A stretch of 64,000 nt of DNA from contig NC_009380.1 in NCBI RefSeq assembly GCF_000016425.1, positions 4,406,144 through 4,470,143 on the forward strand. The letters are read 5' to 3'. The first letter of the stretch is position 1. Each line of letters opens with the position of its first letter. Shown here in pieces: positions 49,533 to 58,104 of this stretch. The notes under the pieces are model-generated. The model searched no databases. It was not told where the DNA came from and worked only from the letters and a program-made list of their open reading frames with translations. Made by a program: the position numbers and the translations under genes. Origin of the DNA: Salinispora tropica CNB-440 (lineage in GTDB: Bacteria > Actinomycetota > Actinomycetes > Mycobacteriales > Micromonosporaceae).

Positions 49533-50363
49533 TCAGGCCTGCGGCGGCACCCGCAACCGGCGGGTCAGGGTAGCCCGGCGGGCATACTCGGACGGGTCAT
49601 CCGGGTAGCCCACCGCGACCAGGGTCAAGCCGTGCGCCGGAGCGACGTTCACCTCGCTGGCGCGCTCCCGACGGGTGAGCAGACCGGCCGGCCAGTCGGC
49701 TGGGCGGCGGCCGTCCCCGACGGCCAGCATCGCACCGACCAGACTGCGGACCATCGCCTGGCAGAAGGCGTCGGCCTGCACGGTCGCCACGAGAGTCCCG
49801 TCCGGGGCACGCCGCCACTCCAGCCGGGTCACCTCCCGCAGCGTCGTCGCGTTCTCCTTACGCCGGCAGTACGCGGCGAAGTCATGCTCCCCCACCAGCC
49901 CGTCGGCGGCCACGTTCAGCGCGGCCAGGTCGAGCCGGCTCGGCCAGGCCAGGGTGTCGTGACGACGCAACGGTTCGGCACCCCAGGGCGCGTCGGTGAC
50001 CCGGTACTCGTACCGCCGGAAGGTCGCCGAGAAACGGGCGTCGAAGTCGTCCGGCGCTTCCGTCATCGCCCGTATCCGCACGTCGGCGGGGAGCAGCCGG
50101 GCCAGCCGCCGCAGCAGGGTGTGCTCGTGCCGATGCCACACCTCGGTCAGGAGGTCGACGTGGCAGACCTGCCCGGTGGCGTGCACACCGGCGTCGGTCC
50201 GGCCGGCGACGGTCAGTCCGGTCGCCGCGCCGACGCCGAGCACCAGGTCAAGCGCCTGCACGAGGGCACCAGCGACCGTACGCCGCTCCGGCTGGACCGC
50301 CCAGCCGGAAAAGTCGGCGCCGTCGTACGAGACATCCAGCCGTACCCGGGTGCGCTCCTGCAC
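49533..50363 (-). CDS. truA: tRNA pseudouridine synthase TruA
   Basis: A 276-residue enzyme making pseudouridine at tRNA positions 38-40. The catalytic Asp is in 'GRTDAGVHATGQV' near residue 50; 'FDARFSATFRRYEYRVTD' and 'FCQAMVRSLVGAMLAVGDGR' are the other conserved blocks. The GTG start has GGAAGG upstream. It is the last gene of the alpha ribosomal cluster, separated from rplQ by a perfect 36-base palindrome. Confidence 0.96.
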   Translation of the reverse strand: MQERTRVRLDVSYDGADFSGWAVQPERRTVAGALVQALDLVLGVGAATGLTVAGRTDAGVHATGQVCHVDLLTEVWHRHEHTLLRRLARLLPADVRIRAMTEAPDDFDARFSATFRRYEYRVTDAPWGAEPLRRHDTLAWPSRLDLAALNVAADGLVGEHDFAAYCRRKENATTLREVTRLEWRRAPDGTLVATVQADAFCQAMVRSLVGAMLAVGDGRRPADWPAGLLTRRERASEVNVAPAHGLTLVAVGYPDDPSEYARRATLTRRLRVPPQA

Positions 50364-50381
50364 TCGTGTCCCCTTCCGCGC

Positions 50382-50417
50382 GTCGGGCCCGACACCCAGC
50401 TGGGTGTCGGGCCCGAC
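50382..50417 (-). terminator. 36-base perfect palindrome between rplQ and truA
   Basis: Each half (50382-50399 and 50400-50417) is the exact reverse complement of the other, so an 18-bp stem can form apart from the loop bases. It lies 14 bases after the rplQ stop and 18 bases before truA. The first twelve and last twelve bases are themselves palindromic (GTCGGGCCCGAC). Probably the terminator of the ribosomal superoperon; there is no T-run. Confidence 0.8.
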
Positions 50418-50431
50418 GGGAGCCTGGCCGA

Positions 50432-51004
50432 TCAGGCCTTGTTCTGCTCGTTGTTCTCCTCGACAGCGAGGTCGCTGTCGGCGCGGGCCGCGGCGGTGTC
50501 ACCCGAGACCGAGACGGGAGCCTCAGCGTCCTGGTCGCCGCTGGTCGGCGCCGGGGTCTCCTCAGCTGGGGCCAGTGCCTCGACCTTGTCCTGCTGCGCG
50601 GCCTTGCGGCCGGCGGTCTTCTTGTTCGCCTTCGGCTGCGCGACCGCCAGCTCCTCGACCAGCTCGATGATCGCCATCGGGGCGGCATCGCCCTTACGCG
50701 GGCCGGTCTTCACGATCCGGGTGTAGCCACCGTTGCGGTTGGCGTACCGGGGCGCGATCTGCTCGAACAGGGTGTAGACCACGTCCTTGTCCTTGACGAC
50801 CCCGAGCACCCGACGCCGGGAGGCCAGGTCACCGCGCTTGGCCTTGGTGATCAGCTGCTCCGCGAGCGGGCGCAGCCGCCGGGCCTTGGTCTCGGTGGTC
50901 TGAATCTTGCCGTGCTGGAACAGCGACATGGCCAGGTTGGCCAGCATCAACCGCTCGTGCGCCGGGCTGCCGCCGAGGCGGGCACCCTTGGTGGGCGTGG
51001 GCAT
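50432..51004 (-). CDS. rplQ: 50S ribosomal protein L17
   Basis: A 190-residue L17. Residues 1-115 are the conserved domain ('GARLGGSPAHERLMLANLAMSLF', 'KARRLRPLAEQLITKAKRGD', 'GYTRIVKTGPRKGDAAPMAIIELV'). The remaining ~75 residues form an Ala/Glu/Asp-rich acidic tail typical of actinobacteria. It follows rpoA by 32 bases. Confidence 0.97.
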   Translation of the reverse strand: MPTPTKGARLGGSPAHERLMLANLAMSLFQHGKIQTTETKARRLRPLAEQLITKAKRGDLASRRRVLGVVKDKDVVYTLFEQIAPRYANRNGGYTRIVKTGPRKGDAAPMAIIELVEELAVAQPKANKKTAGRKAAQQDKVEALAPAEETPAPTSGDQDAEAPVSVSGDTAAARADSDLAVEENNEQNKA

Positions 51005-51036
51005 TCTCGGTGCTCCTCGTCAATCCTCAGCCGCGC

Positions 51037-52059
51037 TTACAGCTGCTCAGTCTCGCGGTAGTCCTCGGTGTCGTAGTCGGCCTCGCCGAAGGCGTCCACG
51101 ACGTTCGCCGGGTCGAAGTTCGGGGCCGAGTCCTTCAGCCCCAAGCCCATCCCAGCGAGCTTCATCTTGACCTCGTCGATCGACTTCTGGCCGAAGTTAC
51201 GGATGTCGAGGAGGTCAGCCTCGGTACGCCCAATGAGCTCACCAACGGTGTTGATGCCCTCGCGCTTGAGGCAGTTGTAGGAGCGGACGGTGAGGTCCAG
51301 CTCCTCGATCGGCAGCGCCAGATCCGCTGCCAGCTGGGCGTCCTGCGGGGACGGCCCGATGTCGATGCCCTCTGCGGTCTCGTCCAGCTCCCGGGCCAGG
51401 CCAAAGAGCTCGACCAGCGTGGAACCGGCCGAGGCCAGGGCCGTACGGGGCCCCATCGACGGCTTGGACTCGACGTCAATGATCAGCCGATCGAAGTCGG
51501 TCCGCTGCTCGACCCGGGTCGCCTCGACCCGGTAGGTCACCCGGAGCACCGGCGAGTAGATCGAGTCGACCGGGATCCGACCGATCTCGGCACCCGCCTG
51601 CTTGTTCTGCGCCGCGGTGACGTAGCCACGGCCCCGCTCGACGGTCAGCTCCATGTCGAGCCGGCCCTTGCCGTTGAGGGTGGCGAGCTTCAGGTCCGGG
51701 TTGTGCACCGAGACGCCAGCCGGGGGCTGGATGTCACCCGCGGTCACGTCACCCGGGCCCTGCTTGCGCAGGTACATGCTGACCGGCTCGTCGTGCTCGG
51801 AGCTGACGCAGAGCTCCTTGATGTTCATGACGAGCTCGACCACATCCTCCTTGACCCCGGGGATCGTGGTGAACTCGTGCAGCACACCATCGATCTTGAT
51901 CGAGGTCACCGCCGCGCCGGGAATGGACGACAGCAGCGTCCGGCGCAGCGAGTTACCCAGGGTGTAGCCGAAGCCGGGCTCCAGCGGCTCGATGGTGAAC
52001 CGGGACCGGGTCTCGTTGATCGACTCCTCGGAGAGCGAGGGTCGCTGGGAGATGAGCAT
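51037..52059 (-). CDS. rpoA: DNA-directed RNA polymerase alpha subunit
   Basis: A 340-residue alpha subunit: N-terminal assembly domain ('FGYTLGNSLRRTLLSSIPGAAV') and a C-terminal DNA/activator-binding domain with the helix-hairpin-helix region 'RSYNCLKREGINTVGELIGRTEADLLDIRNFG'. The ATG at 52059 ('MLISQRPSLSEE') is chosen over a frame extension of 14 codons because it matches the family start and has GAGAAG upstream. A strong hairpin separates it from rpsD. Confidence 0.98.
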   Translation of the reverse strand: MLISQRPSLSEESINETRSRFTIEPLEPGFGYTLGNSLRRTLLSSIPGAAVTSIKIDGVLHEFTTIPGVKEDVVELVMNIKELCVSSEHDEPVSMYLRKQGPGDVTAGDIQPPAGVSVHNPDLKLATLNGKGRLDMELTVERGRGYVTAAQNKQAGAEIGRIPVDSIYSPVLRVTYRVEATRVEQRTDFDRLIIDVESKPSMGPRTALASAGSTLVELFGLARELDETAEGIDIGPSPQDAQLAADLALPIEELDLTVRSYNCLKREGINTVGELIGRTEADLLDIRNFGQKSIDEVKMKLAGMGLGLKDSAPNFDPANVVDAFGEADYDTEDYRETEQL

Positions 52060-52112
52060 CTCTTCTCTTTTCTTCCGGGGCGCCCGCCATATGACGCCCA
52101 CGACACACCGTT

Positions 52113-52144
52113 GTGGTGGTCCGCCCCGCGGGGCGGACCACCAC
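52113..52144 (-). terminator. perfect 15-bp hairpin between rpsD and rpoA
   Basis: Arms 52113-52127 and 52130-52144 are exact reverse complements with two bases between, eight bases after the rpsD stop. Within a ribosomal operon it may be a partial terminator or an RNA-processing/stability element that sets rpoA level; no T-run follows. Confidence 0.7.
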
Positions 52145-52152
52145 CCGAGCTC

Positions 52153-52779
52153 CTACTTGGAGTAGAGCTCGACGATCAGCTGCTCCTGGACCTGGGTGTC
52201 GATCACCTGGCGGCTCGGGAGCGAGTGCACGAGCACCTTCATCTGGCTCGGAATGGCCTCCAGCCACGCCGGCACGCTCTTGGAGCCGGACTCGGCCTGC
52301 GCCACCAGGAACGGGGTGAGCTCCTTGCTCTTGCCCCGGACCTCGACGATGTCGTGCTCCTTGACGCGGTACGACGGGATGTCGACCTTCTTGCCGTTCA
52401 CCACGAAGTGACCGTGCTTGACCAGCTGCCGGGCCATGTCCCGGGACTTGGCGTAGCCGGCCCGGTAGACCACGTTGTCCAGCCGCGACTCGAGGATCTG
52501 CAGGAGGACCTCACCGGTCTTGGCCTGCTTCGCCACGGCCTCCTCGTAGTAGCCGCGGAACTGCTTCTCCAGCACGCCGTACACCCGGCGGGCCTTCTGC
52601 TTCTCGCGGAGCTGGAGCAGGTACTCCGTCTCCTTCGTGCGGCCGCGGCCGTGCTGTCCGGGCGGGAACGGCCGGGACTCGAACGGGCACTTCGGGCCAT
52701 CGCACTTGCTGCCCTTGAGGAACAGCTTCATCTTCTCCCGCCGGCAACGGCGGCAGTCAGCACCGGTGTAACGAGCCAT
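52153..52779 (-). CDS. rpsD: 30S ribosomal protein S4
   Basis: A 208-residue S4 with the zinc-type N-terminus ('YTGADCRRCRREKMKLFLKGSKCDGPKCPFE', four Cys) and the S4 RNA-binding domain ('RLDNVVYRAGYAKSRDMARQLVKHGHFVVNGKKVDIPS'). S4 starts 16S rRNA assembly and in many bacteria controls the alpha operon. It follows rpsK by 14 bases. Confidence 0.98.
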   Translation of the reverse strand: MARYTGADCRRCRREKMKLFLKGSKCDGPKCPFESRPFPPGQHGRGRTKETEYLLQLREKQKARRVYGVLEKQFRGYYEEAVAKQAKTGEVLLQILESRLDNVVYRAGYAKSRDMARQLVKHGHFVVNGKKVDIPSYRVKEHDIVEVRGKSKELTPFLVAQAESGSKSVPAWLEAIPSQMKVLVHSLPSRQVIDTQVQEQLIVELYSK

Positions 52780-52793
52780 TTCTTCCTAACCTC

Positions 52794-53201
52794 TCAGACC
52801 CGGCGACGCTTCGGCGGACGGCACCCGTTGTGCGGCTGCGGAGTCACGTCAGAGATCTGACCGACCTCCAGGCCGACGGCCTGCAGCGAACGGATGGCGG
52901 TCTCCCGGCCGGAGCCGGGGCCCTTGACGAACACGTCGACCTTGCGCATGCCGTGCTCCATCGCGCGACGCGCGGCGGCCTCGGCGGCCAGCTGCGCGGC
53001 GAACGGAGTCGACTTGCGGGAGCCCTTGAAGCCAACCTGGCCGGCCGAGGCCCAGGAGATGACCGCACCGGTCGGGTCCGTGACGGACACGATGGTGTTG
53101 TTGAAAGTGCTCTTGATGTGCGCCTGGCCGTGGGCGACATTCTTGCGTTCCTTGCGCCGGACCTTCTTGACGGCGGCTCCGGCACGAGCCTTCGGTGGCA
53201 T
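52794..53201 (-). CDS. rpsK: 30S ribosomal protein S11
   Basis: A 135-residue S11 ('HIKSTFNNTIVSVTDPTGAVISWASAG', 'KGPGSGRETAIRSLQAVGLEV', ending 'PHNGCRPPKRRRV'). It lines the mRNA exit cleft at the platform. It lies between rpsM and rpsD with short gaps and good ribosome binding sites. Confidence 0.98.
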   Translation of the reverse strand: MPPKARAGAAVKKVRRKERKNVAHGQAHIKSTFNNTIVSVTDPTGAVISWASAGQVGFKGSRKSTPFAAQLAAEAAARRAMEHGMRKVDVFVKGPGSGRETAIRSLQAVGLEVGQISDVTPQPHNGCRPPKRRRV

Positions 53202-53219
53202 AAGTCTTCTGCGCTCCTA

Positions 53220-53600
53220 TTACTTCCTGCCGGGCTTCTTCTTGCCGGCGACGGTCCGCTTCGGGCCCTTGCGGCTGCGGGCGTTGGTTCGCGTCCGCTG
53301 ACCACGAACCGGTAGGCCCCGGCGGTGCCGGATACCGGCGTAGCAGCCGATCTCGACCTTGCGACGGATGTCCGCGGCGACCTCGCGGCGCAGGTCACCC
53401 TCAACCTTGTAATTGGTCTCAATGTGGTCGCGGAGCTGCACGAGCTCCTCGTCCGTGAGGTCCCGGGCGCGCTTGTCCGGCGAGATGCCGGTGGCGGCGA
53501 GCGTCTCCAGGGCGCGGGTGCGACCCACGCCGAAGATGTAGGTGAGCGCGATCTCCAACCGCTTCTCGCGGGGGAGATCAACGCCGACTAGCCGTGCCAT
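53220..53600 (-). CDS. rpsM: 30S ribosomal protein S13
   Basis: A 126-residue S13 ('[24 protein letters not shown]', '[26 protein letters not shown]') with a Lys-rich tail reaching the P site. It follows rpmJ across 263 bases in which no gene or clear signal was seen. Confidence 0.98.
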
Positions 53601-53863
53601 GTGCGGGCGTACTCCTCGTGGTTTCTGGCGGAGGTGTGGTCCCGTTCCATCCCGCTACCGACCATCCCCGTTCTCCGACGCCTACCGACGCCGACGAGCG
53701 GTTCAGTCGCTGCCCGAGCGGGCCCCGGCCTCCGACCGGGGGTTAACCACGACGAGGTACGCGCTGCGCACTCGTGCGGCTGGAACGAGCATGTGCTGTG
53801 TTGTGACGAATCTGCGGCCGGGGCCGGTGTCGACCAGTCGCGGTGTCACGACCGGCCGGACAG

Positions 53864-53977
53864 TCAGCCCTGACGCTGCTTGTGGCGCGGGTCGGCGCAG
53901 ATGACCATGACCCGGCCGTGCCGGCGGATCACCCGGCACTTGTTACAGATCCGCTTGACGCTCGGCTTGACCTTCAC
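53864..53977 (-). CDS. rpmJ: 50S ribosomal protein L36
   Basis: A 37-residue L36 with a GTG start at 53977, preceded by AAGG. Zinc ligands are Cys11, Cys14, Cys27 and His32 ('CNKCRVIRRHGRVMVIC', then 'PRHKQ'), so it is the zinc-containing form. Too short for routine gene tracks but unmistakable, and in its usual place between infA and rpsM. Confidence 0.96.
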   Translation of the reverse strand: MKVKPSVKRICNKCRVIRRHGRVMVICADPRHKQRQG

Positions 53978-54069
53978 GGTTGCCTTACTTCCGATCTGGC
54001 CCGGCGACGCGGCGAGCGCGGCTCCGGGCGACGAAGACGGACACGGGATTCACCCGGCCGCCGTCAGGC

Positions 54070-54291
54070 TTACTTGTAGCGGTAGACGATGCGCCCTCGG
54101 GTCAGGTCGTACGGCGAAAGTTCGACGACGACCCGGTCCTCCGGCAGGATACGGATGTAGTGCTGCCGCATCTTGCCGCTGATGTGAGCCAGCACCTTAT
54201 GCCCGTTCGCGAGCTCCACCCGGAACATGGCGTTCGGCAGGGGCTCGATGACCCGGCCCTCGATCTCGATGGCTCCGTCTTTTTTCGGCAT
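54070..54291 (-). CDS. infA: translation initiation factor IF-1
   Basis: A 73-residue OB-fold factor ('MPKKDGAIEIEGRVIEPLPNAMFRVEL', 'GKMRQHYIRILPEDRVVVELSPYDLTRGRIVYRYK'). Full and exact family length. The ATG at 54291 follows GGAGGA. A promoter candidate lies about 155 bases upstream, so infA-rpmJ-rpsM-rpsK-rpsD-rpoA-rplQ may be its own transcription unit. Confidence 0.98.
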   Translation of the reverse strand: MPKKDGAIEIEGRVIEPLPNAMFRVELANGHKVLAHISGKMRQHYIRILPEDRVVVELSPYDLTRGRIVYRYK

Positions 54292-54446
54292 GTCCTCCGC
54301 TGTCCTGACGTCGGTTGCTCCGGACGGCCCACAACGTCTTTCACGGGATGACTGATCGAAATCAGGTGACCCGCGCCAGCCGCGGCTCCAGCACCCGCCG
54401 AAGCGCGGGCGGGCATGCCGGAGTGGACGCTGTGCGCCGATCAGAA

Positions 54447-54476
54447 AGTGTACGCCGGCCCGTACGCCGTCGCCAA
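54447..54476 (-). promoter_or_regulatory. candidate promoter of infA and the alpha-operon genes
   Basis: Minus strand: TTGGCG (54471-54476), an 18-base spacer and TACACT (54447-54452). Transcription would begin near 54440, about 150 bases before infA. Confidence 0.55.
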
Positions 54477-54601
54477 ACCGACCACCCGACCCGGCGGTTG
54501 ACCTCGCCGAACCGGACGATCGGGCAGTCATCGCCGCCCCCGTCCGGGTGCTGGAGAGCGGGCCCGACCGACACGCTGGCCCCCACCGGAGGCCCGGAGC
54601 C

Positions 54602-54660
54602 GTCACCACCTGGGGATGTCACCAGCTGGGGGTGTCACCGTCCGGCGTGTGACCAGCCGG
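54602..54660. repeat. degenerate 16-bp tandem repeat
   Basis: Four consecutive units starting at 54602, 54618, 54634 and 54649, each beginning GTCACC or GTGACC; the first two are 16 bases and differ at two positions, the next are shorter and more diverged. Located about 145 bases beyond the map stop. Function unknown. Confidence 0.6.
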
Positions 54661-54804
54661 AGCAGGAGAGGATCGCCCGGACCACCCCTGCCACCACCTT
54701 CTCGCCGGCGGGGCACCGGCGACGCCCTCCGCGACGCTCAGCGCGAAATCGATCGGCAAACGTGGCCAGCAGGCCGAGGTTCCGAGCCGGTCCCGAGCCT
54801 CCGG

Positions 54805-55650
54805 TCAGGCGGTAGTCGCTGGTTGCCGGGCGGTTACCAGGTCGCCGAGGCGCTCACGCCCTCCGTCGACCGCGGTGAGCACCCACACCCCATCCGGCAG
54901 CAGCGCCATGCTGTGCTCCACGTGCACCGCCCGGGAGCCGTCCCGCGTCACCACCGTCCAGCCATCGGCCAGCTCAGCCGTCCGGGGCGAGCCCAGCGTG
55001 ATCATCGGCTCGATGGCCAGCGCCAAACCCGGCACAAGCCGGGGGCCCTTGCCCGGGCGACCGTGGTTGAGCACGTGCGGATCCTGGTGCATCTCGGTGC
55101 CGATACCGTGGCCGCCGTACCCGTCGACGATGCCGTACCGCCCGCCCTTGCGGACCGCCGTCTCGACGGCGTGGGAAATGTCGGTGAGCCGTCCCTTCCC
55201 GCCCGCGGCGCCGCGGGCGGCCGCGGCGATGCCGGCCCACATCGCGTCCTCGGCGACCGCCGCCATCGTCAGCAACGCCGGTTCCACGTCGCCCACCGCG
55301 ACGGTGATCGCCGCATCCCCGTGCCAGCCGTCCAGCACCGCACCACAGTCGATGGAGATGATGTCCCCGTCCCGGAGCACCTGGGTGGGGGCCGGTATGC
55401 CGTGCACGACCTGCTCGTTGACGGACGCGCAGATCGAGGCAGGGAAGCCGTGGTAGCCCTTGAAGGACGGGGCCGCCCCCGCCGCCCGGATCGTCGACTC
55501 GGCGATCGCGTCCAACTCCGCGGTGCTGACGCCGGGAGCCACCGCCTCCCGCATCTGGTGCAACGCCTCCGCGACCACCAACCCGGCGGCGCGCATCTTC
55601 TCGATCTGGTCAGGGGTCTTCAGCTGGATATCCAGCTGGGGACGACGCAT
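54805..55650 (-). CDS. map: type I methionine aminopeptidase
   Basis: A 281-residue metalloprotease removing N-terminal Met. The metal ligands are visible in 'ISIDCGAVLDGWHGDAAITV' (two Asp), 'GGHGIGTEMHQDP' (His) and 'LALAIEPMITLG' (Glu), with a final Glu in the last third. It follows adk after 80 bases, the standard secY-adk-map order. The ATG has AAAGG upstream. Confidence 0.97.
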   Translation of the reverse strand: MRRPQLDIQLKTPDQIEKMRAAGLVVAEALHQMREAVAPGVSTAELDAIAESTIRAAGAAPSFKGYHGFPASICASVNEQVVHGIPAPTQVLRDGDIISIDCGAVLDGWHGDAAITVAVGDVEPALLTMAAVAEDAMWAGIAAAARGAAGGKGRLTDISHAVETAVRKGGRYGIVDGYGGHGIGTEMHQDPHVLNHGRPGKGPRLVPGLALAIEPMITLGSPRTAELADGWTVVTRDGSRAVHVEHSMALLPDGVWVLTAVDGGRERLGDLVTARQPATTA

Positions 55651-55730
55651 CGGGGTAAACCTTTCTCACCGAAGAGCGGAGCACGTCGCCACGTACCCCG
55701 CTGCCGGTTCTCTATCCGCGGTGCTGGGGC

Positions 55731-56384
55731 TCAGCCGCTGTAGGACCGCAGCGCGTCGATTGCACGAACGGTGACGTCCTCCACCGGGCCGGTGGCGTCA
55801 ATGCCCACGAGTTTGCTCTGGGCACCGTAGTAGTCCACCAGCGGCGCGGTCTTGTCCGCGTACTCCCGCAACCGGGTGGCGATGGTTTCCGGCTTGTCGT
55901 CGTCGCGCTGGAAGAGCTCGGCGCCACACCGGTCGCAGCGCCCCTCCTGGCTGGGGGCATCGAACTCGACGTGCCAGACCTTGCCGCAGCCCCGGCAGGT
56001 ACGCCGACCGGAGAGCCGCCGAATGACTTCGTCGTCGTCAACCACCAGCTCCAGCACCAGATCAAGCGCGGTGCCCAGGTCGACGAGGAGCTTGTCCAGT
56101 GCGGCCGCCTGCGGGGTGGTCCGCGGGAAGCCGTCGAGGAGGAACCCTTCACCGGCATCCGGTTCGGCGAGCCGGTCCCGGACCATGTTGATGGTCACCT
56201 CGTCCGGCACCAACTCGCCGGCGTCCATGTAACGCTTGGCCTGAACCCCGAGGGGCGTGCCCTGCGAGACGTTGGACCGGAAGATGTCTCCGGTCGAGAT
56301 TTTCGGCACCGCGAGGTGCGCGGCGACGAACTCTGCCTGCGTGCCCTTACCCGCACCCGGCGGGCCAACCAGAACGAGTCTCAT
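55731..56384 (-). CDS. adk: adenylate kinase
   Basis: A 217-residue long-form adenylate kinase. P-loop 'GPPGAGKGTQAEF' at 7-19; 'GFPRTTPQAAALD' binds AMP; the LID carries the zinc Cys pairs 'CRGCGKVW' and 'CDRCGAEL', so a structural zinc is expected. The ATG directly abuts the secY stop codon. Confidence 0.98.
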   Translation of the reverse strand: MRLVLVGPPGAGKGTQAEFVAAHLAVPKISTGDIFRSNVSQGTPLGVQAKRYMDAGELVPDEVTINMVRDRLAEPDAGEGFLLDGFPRTTPQAAALDKLLVDLGTALDLVLELVVDDDEVIRRLSGRRTCRGCGKVWHVEFDAPSQEGRCDRCGAELFQRDDDKPETIATRLREYADKTAPLVDYYGAQSKLVGIDATGPVEDVTVRAIDALRSYSG

Positions 56385-57710
56385 CTACCGCAGGAACCCT
56401 TCGTAGTTCCGCTGCATCAGTTGGCTCTCGATCTGCTTGGTGGTCTCAAGACCGACACCAACCATAATCAGCACGGCGGTACCACCGAACGGGAAGTTCA
56501 GGTACTGCTGGCGGTCGAGCCAGATGAAGAAGAAGTTCGGCAGGATCGAGACGACGGCCAGGTAGAGCGCGCCGGGCAGGGTGATCCGACTAAGGATGAA
56601 GTCGAGGTAGTCGGCGGTCGGCTTGCCCGGACGGATGCCCGGGACGAAGCCGCCGTACTTCTTCATGTTGTCCGCTACCTCGGTCGGGTTGAAGGTGATC
56701 GAGACGTAGAAGTACGTGAAGAAGATGATCAGCAGGAAGTAGACCACGATGTAGATCGGGCTGGTCGGATCGACCAGGTTGTTCTGGATCCACACCTGGG
56801 TCCGGCCCGGGTCGGTCTGGTCGAAGAACTGCAAGGCCAGCTGCGGCAGGTAGAGCAACGACGAGCCGAAGATGACCGGAATGACACCGGCCTGGTTCAC
56901 CTTCAGCGGGATGTAGGTGGACGTGCCGCCGTACATCCGCCGACCGATCATCCGCTTGGCGTACTGCACCGGGATCCGGCGCTGCGACTGCTCGATGAAG
57001 GTGACCGCAGTGATGATGACCAGCACCAGGGCGATGACGAGCAGGAACTTGGCCCAGCCCTGGCTCTCCTTGATCGTCCAGCCTTCGGCGGGGAGCCGAG
57101 CCGCGATCGAGGTGAAGATCAGCACGGACATGCCGTTACCGACGCCCCGGTCGGTGATCAGCTCGCCGAGCCACATCACCACACCGGTTCCGGCGGTCAT
57201 CGTCATGACCAGGATGCTCAGGGTCAGCCAGTCCGGGATACCGGTCCCTTCCGGGATGATCGGGAACTGGTCGCACTGGTTGTTAAAGAGCTGCCCGGAG
57301 CGGGCCAACGCCACGAAGGCCGACGCCTGTAGGACACCGAGCCCAAGGGTCAGGTAGCGGGTGTACTGCGTAATCTTCGCTTGGCCGGCCTGGCCCTCCT
57401 TGCGGAGCTGCTCCAGCCGGGGGATGACCACAGTCAACAGCTGCAGGATGATCGACGCGGTGATGTAGGGCATGATGCCCAGCGCGAAGACCGAGAGCTG
57501 CAGCAACGCTCCACCGGAGAAGAGGTTGAGCAGGTTCAGTACGCCGGTGCTGCCCTGCGTCGCATCGATACACTTCTGCACGTTGGTATACGACACGCCG
57601 GGACTGGGCAGCGCAGCGCCGAGGCGGTAGATCGCGATGATCCCGATCGTGAACAGCAGCTTCTTGCGCAGGTCAGGCGTACGGAACGCACTGAGAAAGG
57701 CAGACAGCAA
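56385..57710 (-). CDS. secY: protein translocase subunit SecY
   Basis: A 441-residue, ten-segment channel protein. 'RKKLLFTIGIIAIYRLGAALPSPGV', 'GIMPYITASIILQLLTVVIP' and 'GGFVPGIRPGKPTADYLDFILSRITLPG' are typical. The start is taken as a TTG at 57710 ('MLSAFLSAFRTPDLRKK'), because AGGAGG stands six bases before it and this is the usual actinobacterial N-terminus; an ATG 11 codons upstream has no such site. It follows rplO after an unusual 0.9 kb gap. Confidence 0.96.
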   Translation of the reverse strand: MLSAFLSAFRTPDLRKKLLFTIGIIAIYRLGAALPSPGVSYTNVQKCIDATQGSTGVLNLLNLFSGGALLQLSVFALGIMPYITASIILQLLTVVIPRLEQLRKEGQAGQAKITQYTRYLTLGLGVLQASAFVALARSGQLFNNQCDQFPIIPEGTGIPDWLTLSILVMTMTAGTGVVMWLGELITDRGVGNGMSVLIFTSIAARLPAEGWTIKESQGWAKFLLVIALVLVIITAVTFIEQSQRRIPVQYAKRMIGRRMYGGTSTYIPLKVNQAGVIPVIFGSSLLYLPQLALQFFDQTDPGRTQVWIQNNLVDPTSPIYIVVYFLLIIFFTYFYVSITFNPTEVADNMKKYGGFVPGIRPGKPTADYLDFILSRITLPGALYLAVVSILPNFFFIWLDRQQYLNFPFGGTAVLIMVGVGLETTKQIESQLMQRNYEGFLR

Positions 57711-57988
57711 CTTCTTCCTCCTGCGCGAAGGCCGCGTGGCCATTCGCCAACACGGGCACCATCAGACTGGCGACCTAGACGACGCCGAGATCACACCTTA
57801 ACAGGCTGGCCCAACACCACACCACTGGGTGCCTAGCCACCTTGTTCCGCCAGACCGTGGCTTACGAAGCCGGGCAGACGAGGGACCGAGACCTCCACGG
57901 CCTCCCACATCGGGGCCCGGAGCAGTCTACGTGCGCAATCCGGCCACAAGAGAGCGACGCGCCAAATTATCACGTTTATAATCTTCTA

Positions 57989-58017
57989 TTGACCTGGCAC
58001 CACCCGTGCGCTAGCGT
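57989..58017 (+). promoter_or_regulatory. antisense-directed promoter candidate in the rplO-secY gap
   Basis: TTGACC (57989-57994), a 17-base spacer and TAGCGT (58012-58017). It points away from secY and toward rplO on the opposite strand. Transcription would start near 58024 with no credible coding frame behind it. Confidence 0.5.
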
Positions 58018-58074
58018 GCAGAATTGCTGGCCACTATAGCGAAGATCAACGAAGACTCCCGTGTGCCCCGGCCC

Positions 58075-58104
58075 CGGCTTCGGCTTCGGCTTCGGCTTCG
58101 GCTT
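58075..58104. repeat. hexanucleotide repeat, five CGGCTT units
   Basis: Five exact tandem copies of CGGCTT. A microsatellite-like tract of this kind can vary in copy number by slippage. It lies in non-coding DNA about 50 bases behind the plus-strand promoter candidate. Confidence 0.9.

Larger units (their letters stand above)
54292..54804. other. 513-bp gap between map and infA
   Basis: No credible gene on either strand; the open frames here lack ribosome binding sites and conserved character. It holds a minus-strand promoter candidate (54447-54476) and a degenerate 16-bp tandem repeat (54602-54660). A small CGCCGG/CCGGCG hairpin near 54712-54731 may end the map transcript. Confidence 0.6.

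Noticed and set aside
53601..53863. A gene in the 263-base gap between rpmJ and rpsM.
   Set aside because: Short frames on both strands lack start signals and conserved character; the gap looks like leader or spacer only.
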